DNA of 64,000 nucleotides, taken from Ifrita kowaldi (taxonomy: Eukaryota > Chordata > Aves > Passeriformes > Cinclosomatidae). The translations under genes and the position numbers were made by a program. Below are positions 10,001 through 22,000 of the stretch, piece after piece; positions within the stretch are counted from its first letter, which is position 1, and every line of letters begins with the position of its first letter. The DNA lies in the NCBI GenBank assembly GCA_013398055.1, contig VZRS01000392.1:31817-95816 (forward strand), given 5' to 3'. The notes beneath the pieces were generated by a model. That model was not told the origin of the DNA, searched no databases, and saw only the letters and a program-made list of their open reading frames with translations.

Positions 10001-13000
10001 TGCCAAAAAAAAAAAAAATATTAATTTCTTAAGGTATCTGACTCCCATGTTTTTGTAGTTGGCTTGGAACACGTCAGATTAACTGACTTCTGCAGAACTT
10101 CCTTTGTAGCAACATTTGCCACCTTCTGTTTTTACAGTGCTGAGTCTCACTCAAATTCATAGACACCTTTTCAGTCAAATTCACATCTGAGATACATGAG
10201 GAGTCATAGAGTCACAGAATGGTTTCAGCTGGAAGAGACTCTACAGACCATCCAGCCACGGGCAGGGGCACCTTCCACTGTCCCAGGCTGCTCCAAGCCC
10301 CATCCAACCTGGCCTTGGACACTTCCAGGATGGGGCAGCCACAGCTTCTCTGGGCACCCTGTGCCAGGGCCTCCCCACCCTCACAGGGAACGATTTCTTC
10401 CTGCTATCTAATCTAACCCTGCCCTCTGTCAGTGTGAAGCCATTCCCCCCCACCTTTTTCTATCACTCCAGGCCCTTGTCCACAATCTCTCTCCAGCCTT
10501 TTGTAGGCCGACTTCAGGTACTGAAAGTTTGCACTAAGGTCTTCCTGGAGCCTTCTCTTCTCCAGGCTCTCTCAGCCTTTCGGTGCCATGCACTGCTTGG
10601 CTCAGTTGACTCAACCATGAGCCTGTCAGAAATCCCTTTCATGACTTTTCTCGTTCCCTTCATCACCTCCTTGATACTTTCTTTCCAGTCCTCCTTTATT
10701 AAAGGTTTTTCCAAAATGAAGTCCCGGCTTCACCCCTGCTTTGAACCTGCTTTGAACTAGTTCTGAATCTCTAACTAGCTGCTGGTGGCATTAATTCTCA
10801 GAACAGCTTGTGTCTACGCCCGTTTTGGGAAGCTGCTTTTCCTGGGAGCTGTGGCAGCTTTTGCAGAAGAGTCCTTAGCAAGGAAAGCATCTGACCATAA
10901 ACTCGTGGTTGCAAGAAACTGTTCTGCACACCCTCAAAGTCTTTTTTGCCTGTCTCTCTATCTCCTTGTGTGTCTTGGGCCATCCTGAGCTGCTTTGCTC
11001 TGACTGCCTCCTTGTCTGCTCCTGGCACAGGCTGTCTCCCACTGTGGAGCAGCTCCGAGCATTGGCCAGGATGCTTTCTTAGACCTGGGCAGCAGCCACC
11101 ATGCAAACAAATGCTGGCAAGATCTCTCCAGCAAGCTCAGCCACATTTCTTGGAAACAGGTCAGGGGGTGAGGGGAAAAGCCACAACTGAGAACAACACG
11201 GAGCTATGCTGTGCTGGGCGCAGGGCCAGACCTTGTTTATGGCTTCCTAGAGAGCAGCTAAATGCTGCCCGTTCAGGTTGTCACAACTGCCACCAAAGGG
11301 ACAGCAGAACAGCCGTGGAACTGCACGTGTGTGGTGCTCGGCACGATGCTGCTGCTGCTGCTGGGCGTTGGGTCCCAGGATGAGCACTGGGTGCCCGGGC
11401 AGTGGGATTTGGGGTGGGAGTCCTGGCACAGCCCAGTGATGATGCCAGGAGCGATTCACACGCTGCAGATCAGCTGTCACAGCATCTGAGCCCCACCAGT
11501 GACCCTGCGACAGGTACAGGGAGCACTGCCAGCCTGAGGGGACCGTGGGACGCGTTTGTGCCCCTGACCCCAGGGGGACATGATGGCACCCTTGCACAGA
11601 CAGGTAGGAACGCTCCGATGGCAGGACACTGCCAGCATCGCTGTCCCCAGCGGATGTCACCATCTCCTCGTTCCCAGCAGGGCAAAGTGCCACCCCACGA
11701 GACTCCTGTCGCTGTCCTCAGGGGGCTGTGCCTCCCCCATCCCCACGGCGTGGCAGGACACTCGTCCCACCCCCGCCCGCGGGTACCACCGTCCCACGGC
11801 GCGGCACGCCCCGGCCCCAGCCCCGGCCCCGGCTCGGCGCGGCGGAGGCGAGAGAGGCGGAGCAGCGAACCGCGGCCTCCCGCAGCTCCCCCTCCCTGCA
11901 TCCCTGCCTCCCGAGCCGAGCCGAGCCGAGCCGTGCCATGGGACCCGCCTCTCCCCGCCCCGCGCAGCCATGCTGGGCTCCGAGAGCGGCCGCGATGATG
12001 CGCTCCGCTTCCCTCCGCAGAGCCCGGGCTCCCCGGCGGCGCCGCGCCGACAGAGCAAGGAGAGCAGCCTGACGGTGAGTGCGGGGCCGGCGGGGCGGGG
12101 GGACCGCGGCCGCTCCGTGCTGAGCACCCCGCGCCGCAGCATCTCCGCGTTTTGGTGTTCGGACGCTGCGGAACCCGGGGGGGCTTTGGGATCGCTGCCC
12201 TGCGCGGTTTCCCGTGGAATGATGGTGGTTCCAGGATGAGCAGGAGGGAACGCGGTGCCTTAAGAGGTACCTCGGACTGTGAGCCAGGTGTCCTGAAGAA
12301 ACTTCCTGATCTGGTCATCTTCCCCCAACAGCGTCTGTACTGGCAGAAGTACTAAAGAGTTAAAGACAGACAGCAGACCTGGATCATTGCTCTGCCGGGC
12401 AGGATCTTTTTTTTCTCCATCTGTATTTGGGATGTCAAGAAGGTTTCTTGTGCCACAGTGTCCAAGTGAAGATTTCTGATGGAAAGTATAGGCAAAGGTT
12501 TTATATTTCAGTGTGAAGTTAATCTTACATTTACTTTTAGTCTTTATAATTTAAATTACTCTCTTTATAATTTAACTGACTCAATGAAGAGACTTTTTAC
12601 AAGAGCATGTAGTGACAGGATAAGGGACAGTGATTTTAAACTGAAAGAAAGGAAATTTAGATTAGATATTAGGAAGAAATTTTTCCCTGTGAGGATGATG
12701 AGGCCCTGGCACAGGGTGCCTAGAGAAGCTGTGGCTGCCCCAGCCCTGGAAGTGTCCAAGACCAGGTTGGATGGGGCTTGGAGCACCCTGGGATAGTGGA
12801 AGGTGTCCCTGCACATAGCAGGGGGGTGGAAAGAGATGGGCTTTGAGGTGCCTTCCAACCCAAACCATTCTGTGATTCTGTGTTATGAATGAAAGTGTTC
12901 TCAGTTGTGTGATGTTTCTCAGTTTACAGACATTAGTATCTTTTGTGTGCTTGGTGACCTCATCTGGAACACAATTAGCACTTACGGGCTCTTCAATGCA

Positions 13001-16000
13001 GGACACATGATTAAAAACAGAAGGGAAATCAAAATAGATGAATGAAAGGGCTAGTAACGGAAAGTTGTATTTAAATGGAAATCAGAAGAAACTATCAGAT
13101 AAATTAATTACAGCGATAAAGGAGAGGCAATAACCATGCTTGCAGCTGCAAGTATTGGCAGGGTATCAAGTCCCTGAGAACAAAAGGAATAATTTAATAT
13201 TATACATCCTTAATGTTACTACGAGGAGGAGATTGTTGTCTGCATTGTCATGTGCAGCCTGCGGATTTAGTCCTTACTGGGCTGGGTTGCTGTTGGCAGA
13301 GAGCAGGGTTGGCAAGGGGCACACACAGGTGTCTCTGACTGCGATGTGGGTCAGCCACTGCCATGCAGGTACAGGGTTCTGGGGCAAGAGGGGGAAATCT
13401 TCAACAGTTTTGAAAAAAACCCACTTCAATCAGTGATTTTAATTATTAAAATTGGTTGTTACCAATGTTAGTACTGTTAATCGGTATATTGAGAGTGTGG
13501 TATGCTTCAAAGTAAGTGTAAATCTGTATGTTCCGACATTTTTGCAGATGTCTGGAAGAATCAGCTGTTCCAGGGCTGCGCTGGCTGGGGCAGCAGACAT
13601 GTCCCAGCCCCTGAATGCAGCCCCTGCCTGCTCAGAGTGGGGGGTTGAAGTGAACCGTGGGCTGAACATCATTCCCAGAGGGACTAGACATGGTCACAGG
13701 GTGGGTTGTGCTGGGCTGCGTGGCACAGCACAAGAGCAGGAGTGCTTGTTTTTCTGCAGTCCCTGCTGCCTGTAGGGCTGTTCTCTGAGGGTGGTTTTCC
13801 ATATTTGCTGGCCCATGTGCCATCAGGTAACATCTGCAAAGCAAGAAACTGTGTGTTATGTCAGGGTCACTGGGTGTGCGTTTCTCCAGCAGAAGCCCAA
13901 AGCTTTCAAGTAGGATGAATCAGATAGACAAAAATAAGCTAATTTTAACAGCTGTTTGCTCCAAGCCATTGCCTCCATCAAGGCAGCATTGTGAAAAATA
14001 AATCTCATATGGAGTGTAAACTGTAAAGCAGTGTGAGTGTTTCTGCTGTCTCCTAGGAGGTTCTATTTGCTCAGTGCCACTCAAGCTGACGTGGGGATGT
14101 TCTAGTTAGCAGAGCTGCAGGGCATGTCCTTAGCTTGCTGTCAGATGCTTTTCCTTGGTCTGTGGCTGTGCTCAGGCAGAACCTCTTCTTGCAGAGGGGA
14201 GTTCTGTGATTTGCTTTGAGGCTCTTGGTCTGGGAAACCTCCCTTCAAACCAAAATCCTGTGGCACACAAGCTGCAGACATCAGGTGATGTCCAGCCAAG
14301 CTGTTGCTGCATCATCGCCTTCAGCAGAGGAGTGGGAGCATCTTCCTCAGGATGCATCTGCCTCCTCTGCATCCAGGAAGCATTAAGTAGCACAGCTTCT
14401 GGAAACCCTGAAGGCAGGTGGAGCTGGAGTATCTCCCATTTGCATGCACCCAACGAGAATAATCTGGTGGTTTCTCTTTGGTCGGTGAATGTTACCAACA
14501 TGGTCTTCCGTTTTCTTTGGAAGAGAAACTCCAGCTGGCTGTATCACAGGCTGTTATGAAACTGCAGATGTGTGGTCTGTGCTGGTTTTACAATGAGTTT
14601 CAAGGTGCACTCACTGTTTTAAGGCTGGATGGTTTGCTGGCTGATTCCTGCAGTCTCTGGCAACGAGTTGACTGTGGAAGCTGGGGATCATTTACAATAG
14701 GTAAGGGAGAGTTAAATGGAGAATGTACAGGGGGATATCACCTGAGGAACAGAGCTCTGTCATACTTGGAAGGGCAAGAAAGCTGCCTGATCATAAGGTA
14801 TTTCTGAGTGTGAGTTTCTTTCTTAAAAATTCTCTAGTGTCTTGTCAGGATCGTGCAGGACTTGGAAAACCAGTGCAGGGTGGTGTTTGGATTGCAGTGT
14901 TGGACACATCGATGAGCACGTGCTGCAGGTGGGAACATGGGCAGCCTGTGCACAGGAACTTGGGCTTTCCTGCTGCTGTGCTCTGTGTCTGACACAGCGT
15001 GACAAACACAGGGCTGTGAGGAGCACAGGATGAGGCTGCATGTCCAGCACAGTTTCCCCCTCTGCCCTGGGGCTGACTGCGTGGTAGATACTGTCAGAAA
15101 AACCCTGGTTTGGCAGGGGCCTGAGTAATCTCTGAACCTTTCTACAGACAGACCAAGTATAGAGGGCTCCTGCACACTTTTGGGAGAATCTTCCCTTTGA
15201 AATAGGAAGAATCAGTGGGTTTGTTAACTTTTGGGAGGACTTGAGTTGTCTGTCCTTACCAGCTTCTTACCCTGCCAGCACTAAAACCCCAGGGAAATTC
15301 ATGGTGTTGAAGCTACTCAGAATAGCCTAGGCATTTCTGGGCTTCCCTGTCTGGGGAGAGTTCGAGCTGCCCAAGCCTGAGGCTGTGTCCAAGCTCTTCT
15401 GAGATGTTCCCCAGCCTCTGCATTTGGCTGTTTTTCTCAAACGGTTCCGTTTGCCACATGAACTCACTTAATGGAGTTGGATGTCGTACTTTTAGGGTCT
15501 CAGCTGAAACTGTAAAGAAGATACTGAAGTGAGGCAATCTGCTGCATCTGTTCTGTGTTTAAGGTGCTGTGAATGTGTAGAAATCAGAAAAATAATGTGC
15601 ATTTTTAAGTTGAAGAAATAAGCAAAAATGTTGCCCTGCTTATTCGCTTTATCATGGCACAGTAAGTTCGCCTGCTCTCATTCATTTATTTATGTTGTGT
15701 CTGATGTAATAAACATGTCGTTGATTATCTATGCTTTGATCAAATTATTCTTGTTTTATTCACGTTGCTTGGCAATGTCTCATTTACTGGTGAGTGGTGG
15801 CAGTGACTTCAAAGCCTGTAGAGACTCTGAAATCCAGGAGATTAATGTGCATGTCCAACCCAACAAAGTTTGTTACTCTTGTACAAACCCAGTGCATTTA
15901 CCTGGCTCCCTGGGTCTTTTCCTCTTCTGTCACCCTTTTGTGTCTCAGACATAATGAAGAGTCACCTGCAACGTAAACAGCTCGTTTTGCCATGACTGCC

Positions 16001-19000
16001 AATGTACTCATGGGAAATATTCAGCTGTTGAGTGTATAATTGCATTTGCTCATGATCAGTATACAGGCAGAAATATTTTAATCCACTGAGTTTGGCACAC
16101 AGCTATCAAGAGAAACACATCAATTTGTGCTGCTTCTCTGATCCCCTGTCTGTGTGTGTGTGTGTCCTCCACAAAGCTTTGTTGTCACCATGTTTTTTTC
16201 CTTCTCTGACTCTGTACTTTCTGTCCTCTGTGATCCAGTGGCTCTCAGACAGGTTTTCTGGTGCCACTCGTGGCAGCCGGAAAGACAAGCTGCTGTCCTC
16301 TGGCAGGTTTGCTCAGCTCTTCCTTGGGGTTTTGCCCTGCTAGTGTCTTGTTAATAATTTTGCTTTGTTGCAAGCTGACAGCAGCCATTATTTTGACAAA
16401 GAGGCTGTGTAAGAACTTAATATCATGGTGAGGCTGATTATCACCTCAGCTGTCCCAGTGGAGCTTGTGAGAAATGTAATGCAGGTCATCACACCTTGTT
16501 TTCTCTTCGTGTTCTGTGATTCCATCATTATCTGAGAGACGTGTTTTAATTTGTTTTGTTTCTGACTGGCAATTACAGCTGTAATAGTCACCTTGTGCAA
16601 GCTTTTATTAGGCCTTGCTGGCGAGTCAGCAAAGTGAAGATATTCACACTGCCACAGGTTTGGATTTGGAGCTCATATGGAGCCTAGCCAGCTCTCAGGG
16701 ATGTGAGCCAAGTGTGGTCTCTCGAAATTAGTGAGGGCAGTGGTCCTTTGTGGAGGAAGTGTCATTGTCCGTGGGACTGATGGAGCTGCTAAATGCTGTC
16801 AAACATCAGGACATCATCACGAGATGGCTTTGGCTGACTTTAGCATCAGTCAGCTCATCGGTGGGACTAAGCTGGTGAAGCAGAGTGCTTTTTTTTCAGC
16901 TCTCTTTGCTTTTAGAAGCAAGAAAAGGAGCATTGCAGAGGGAGGATTGGGAGGGGGGAACGCCGCGCTGTCACGCCACTACTGCTCAGTGCCAGCCTGG
17001 CGTTCCCCTCCTGCTGGGAAATCCTAAGAGGTTTTAGAAGTAGTAGGAAATACCAATCCAGAGCTCTTTTTTAAGTATAAGAAATGTGTAGTAATGAAAG
17101 GAAGGAAAGATCACAGGATTACCTATGTAGTCATACGTAATTTTTAGTAATATTTCCAGAGTTTTGAAAATTTTCATGCCCCCTGCTGGGCCTTGGTGTA
17201 AAAAGCTGTGAATTCTGTTAAGTCCTGTTTACCATAATCTTTTTTTTTTTCTTTTTTTTTTAAGATTGCAAAAGCTTATGCATTTTAGTTTTTTTACTTC
17301 TGGCACCAGTTCCCTTTTAAAAGTGACCAAATGACCTAGACCCAAATTGCCTCATTACTCTTTCCAGACAATTCAACATCATTTCCAGACAATTCAGTCT
17401 TCTGAGAAGTGAAGAATACTTGATTTATTCCTAAAACTTTGAGCCTGATGATACTCTTTGAGAAACACATGAGTTAACCCTACTCTCATCACCTGCTAAT
17501 GTGCATAGCCACTGTTCCCCGTCCTGCTGCATTCCTGAAGTTCTGTCCACTGCAGTGGGACACTGTCACCAGTCCAGCCCAGGCATTTCCAGTGACTCTG
17601 TGGTTGTTGCTTCAGGACATTAAGACTCACTGTCACATCTCTGATCAGCAGCTTCCAACTGACACAGATTTAGTTTTTGTGAAACAGGCACTGCCTTTAG
17701 CAGGGAACAGGAATTCCCCATGCTGTTTCTCTTTGCAGATTTTTAAGCTGCAGGGTACAACTCATGTGCCCCCCGCTGCAGATCACCTCCCTGTCGTGGT
17801 GTGCAGTGCCACAATGCAACGATCCAACTCGAGATATTCTGTGTTTCTCTGATTCTGTGGTGCCCAGTCTTGTGTTAAAGGCTGCAGAATGCACTTAGGA
17901 GGGGCAGTGGTTGGGGCATGGCCCTCCTGCTCTGAACTGAGCTGGGTTCTGTAACTGCTGAGGCATGACCCTTGTGACGAGGAGCACAAGGGATCAGGGA
18001 AGGGGTTTGCAGTGCTCTCTGTGGTTGGGACCCTGTGGCCAGTGGAGGCTGGCACTGTCTGGAGATGCTGGCTCTGTTTGGAGATGCTGACTCTGACTGG
18101 ACATCCTGACTCTGGCTGGAGGTGATGCTGGCTCCTGGTTGGAGGTGCAGGGTCACCAGTGCACGGCCACTGCCTGCAAAGCCCAGATCTCTGACCTGCA
18201 GATCGGTTTGGAGCGTGATGGCAGCTGGAAAGGAAGACGTGGTTTAGGATCTAGCTGAGGTGACAGCCAAAGACACCATCGGTACGGGGTCCTCAGGCTG
18301 CTTTGGGATGGACTTGGCAAGCTCTGGGCAGAGTGATTTAAGTGCACTATTACAGGACAGCTGCTGAACCTCCAGCCTGGGTTCCAGCAGAACCAGTGTG
18401 GGTTTGTAGGAGCAGCCTTGTATCAGCTAAAGGTTTTGTCTGCTTTGCTCTGGCGTGGTGGGTTTGCACTGTGTCAGCACCCACATCCTTTCTGATCCTC
18501 TCTGAATAGCCCAAAGCAGATTCACTGCATGTAAGCACTGCCTTTGGGTCTGCCCGTGCAGCTGTGCTAACCCGACCCGCAGATTTGTGTATGGATTTCC
18601 TGTGAGCATTAACTGATCCAAAACAAACCCCCACGCAGCTACATCTGTGGGTTTCCCCTCCCCAATATCTCTTGATCCCCTGATTAATACCCAAGTGCTC
18701 TTAGTGTTCCCATGACCCTGTGGGTGCACTGAGAGGGACTGATTTAGGGTGCCTGCCCCAGCAGGGATTTGGGATGGGAATACAAACTGGCAGTGAGCTC
18801 TGACTCTTGCTGGTGCTTCCTCTGGAAGGCTTGGCTGTGTCCAGGGTTATTCTGCAGTAGCTGTCATGCTCATTGCCCTCACTGTGCTGTTATCAGGCTG
18901 AATGTTCCACTGTGATAACTTAATGAGCACTTGGGCTTTTTTGTGCTGTTGTTTAATGACCGTGCGATGAGTCCTGTCTGACAGATCGCCGTGGTTTCTG

Positions 19001-22000
19001 CACGCTGAAGGTTCACTGACTGCAGAGAGCCCCTGCTCCTTCCTACAGAGAGCATCACTTCCATCTGAAAAGGTCTTTGAGATAGATGGAAGGGCTGTGT
19101 GCTGAAAAAATAATTCCTTTTTTTGTCATCCTGTAGGAGAGTGGCATAGCCAAGGGGGTTTTGCAGCAATCGTGCCTGCAGTGCTCTCTGATGGTCGCTG
19201 TGTTTCTGTGCCCAGGGTGTTTCACATCAGGTTTTTTACCACAGTTTTTAGGGATCTAGGAGAACTCCCTGCATGGTGCTTTCCAAATCCAGTAGGTTTT
19301 CCTCATGTGAAATGGGTAGTTTATTTCCCTCTGAGCTGACACTCCTGCTTGCAGAGAGTAGCATTCTGGGAATACTTAGCTGCTGTTTCCATGCAACAAC
19401 CAATTTTTCTTCACTGCCATGCATTCACTGCGGATTTTCTGATGGGAAGCACGTGGATATAACTTTTTATTTACATATTTCTCGTTAACAGTTAAATTTC
19501 TTTACTGTCTAACTCTCCTTTTTTTTGCTTTTTTTTTTGACAGATCAACTGTGTGACTTTCCCCCACCCTGACGTAATGCCAGAGCAGCAGTTGCTGAAA
19601 CCTTCAGAGTGGAGCTACTGTGATTATTTCTGGGTAAGTAGGCAGCCAGCCACATGCCACATGCAGCTCCAGAGCTTCCAAGAAAGTGGAATAAACAGCT
19701 TGATTTGTGGTACGAGGTAAAGGAGAATTTGGGCTGAGATACGATGTGTTCAGAGAGTACCAGGGAGACTGGGGATGCCAGTGAAGATCTCCTGGAAACA
19801 TCTGACCAGTCTGAGGTGTGGCTGATCAGCGGAGGAGTGTCCAGAAAGGCAAGGACAGTAAGTGTCAGTGTTGGAGGCCCAGCAGCATGTCCCCTTGTGC
19901 TTGCTCAGTGCTGATGGCAGGGGCTTGCTAAAATACACTGACATATCTGAAAATGGTCACATTATCACCAGATTTCTTCAGTTTCTTCGAGTTTTCTGAT
20001 CCCCATGAGCCCTAAATCAGTAATGGCGTGCAGGCTGATTTTTTGCATGTGTCTTACAGAAGTTCCTGCCCTGTTTGGTTCTCCCTGTTTGGGCTCAGCC
20101 ACTGCTTGGTTCCATGGGTTGATCACATCTTGCTTTCAGTGGAACTCTACTTAAAGCTGCCTTTCTTCTTGCAGACTTTTCTCCTCCCATAGCTCTGCTC
20201 GCAGGAATTTCCTCTTTGGCCTTGTCATCCATGGTCTGCCCACAGCTCACTCTCCTCCTTCCACCATCTCCACTTCTCCCACTATCTCGGCCTGCTGGTG
20301 CCTGGCAGGGCATCCTGCCAGTCCCCTGCTTTGATTAATCTGGCATTTCTCTCTGGCTGCTTGTGCAGCGCGCGGGGGATCAGAGCAGGATCTGCAGCGC
20401 TTGGGGAAATGCTCTCTGAGAATTTGTTTGTTGGAAGAGGGTAGGAAATGAAATCGGGAAGCAGGAGAGAGAAAAGAGGCAGCAGAGATAAAACTGTGTT
20501 GGTCCTTGTAGCAGCACTGAAGCCAGTGGAGCAAAGGGCTGTGTGAAGAATGGGGTGTATGGTGGTGATCTGTGGGTTGTGGTAATCTATGGGGCACGTT
20601 GCTGGTTTGCTTTGTTTTACAGCAGATCCATGCAGACTGGCTCTGTTTTTCTCAGAACAAGTCAGAGCTGAACTTGGCAGTCTGTTAAAGGTCTTCCAGG
20701 GCTGTGTTCCCCGTGGAAGGAGCAGCACTATCCTCCCCTGTGCCCCGGGAGTTCCCTTGTGCTGGCTCCAGGATTCCTTCTCTGGGCAGGCTGAGCCCTT
20801 GGGGCTGACACTTGCCCAGTGGCGTTCCCAGCTGTGGAGGGTCATGGGCAGAAATGACAGCAGGGCTGCTGCTTTGGCCCCCACATCATCCTTTGCTGGC
20901 TAAAGAGAATTGTAAAGCTTCCCTTTTTAAATTAAAAAAAAAAAAAAGGGAGCAAGAGGATCAGGAGAGTGTTGGGCTATTTCTCTGAGAGGGGCTGAGG
21001 TGCTGTAGCCATCAGCTGGTCTCAGGGGAGGGTTCCTCAGGCACCACTGCTGGGAACCACATCTCTGTGGGTTTGGCCTCCAAAGGTTTTTGTTGAACTT
21101 CCTTTTATTTCTTTCAGGCAGATAAGAAGGACTCACAAGGGAACAATACAGTGTCGGGATTTGAAATTCTTCTTCAAAAGCAACTTAAAGGGAAACAAAT
21201 GCAGAAAGAAATGGCAGAGTTTGTTCGAGAAAGGTAACGAGCACTTTGTTATCAAAGGAAATATTTATTGATACTGGTTTTTCCCAATTTACATATTCCT
21301 TAAATACATTAATGCTTAATGCTTAAACTGCATGAAAGGTATGCTACAAATTCTTAATGAACATTTAATATTTCTTTAATGTTCATCCACACTCTCCAGT
21401 CTTCTCCAGCTCTCATTTGTCTCTTGTGCTCTGTCTGAGTTGTATTGCACAAAGGTTGTCTGTTTAGAGGGAACCAGGAAGGTTTGAAGCTGCAGATTCA
21501 AGGAAAAAGCATAAACAGGAGAGAAGCAGAGTGGAGATGATATTTAGAAGGGAAGTATTTTGTCTGGAAAGTACAGGAGCCATTTGTTCGCATGGAGCGT
21601 AGGCACAGTTTCCTGGAGGGAGATGTGAAAAGACATCACTTCGGACTTAGGCTTGGTTATAGAATCACAGGATGGTTTGGGATGGAAGGGACATTAAAGA
21701 TTGTCTCATTCCAACCCCTTGTCACCTCTGTGTCTAGGGACACCTTCCCCTGTCCCAGGCTGCTCCAAGCCCCATCCAGCCTGGCCTTGGGCACTGCCAG
21801 GGATCCAGGGGCAGCCACAGCTGCTCTGGGCACCCTGTGCCAGGGCCTGCCCACCCTCACTTTGTGGTTTCTGTAGCCTTTGACATCAGGCAGTCCAAGG
21901 GACAGTTACAGTGTGACCAGAGGTAGAAGGAAGGACCACCTGGCACATTAAAAATGCAATTGAGAAATAGGCTTGCTAAGGGAGAGGATGGGAAGGCAAG

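Larger units (their letters stand above)
11740..12180 (+). promoter_or_regulatory. GAS7: CpG island, probable internal GAS7 promoter
   Basis: A sharp GC- and CpG-rich block stands out against AT-rich introns on both sides. It contains repeated gcggcg/cggcgc and ccccggccc runs, no obvious TATA box, four CCGAG units at 11911-11930, and the ATG at 11970. This is the form of a vertebrate CpG-island promoter. Its position over the first codon of the 336-residue frame points to transcription of the short GAS7 isoform. The start site itself cannot be read from the sequence. Confidence 0.75.
12888..19543. other. GAS7: GAS7 intron, no exon detected
   Basis: 6.7 kb between the CpG-island exon (and its downstream CR1) and the INCV exon. 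It contains the (TG)n run, a local 23-base duplication at about 17362-17400 and the minisatellite at 18037-18148. Nothing else recognised. Confidence 0.6.

Noticed and set aside
11347..11362. CTG trinucleotide run as a coding or expansion repeat
   Set aside because: Only about five units, in an intron, without any exon context.
11470..12318. 282-codon open frame on the - strand across the CpG island
   Set aside because: Long frames are expected by chance in very GC-rich sequence; it is Arg/Gly/Pro-rich without a domain, and the GAS7 exon lies on the other strand.
20282..20884. 200-codon open frame on the - strand
   Set aside because: Low-complexity Ser/Pro/Leu composition and no family match; treated as chance.
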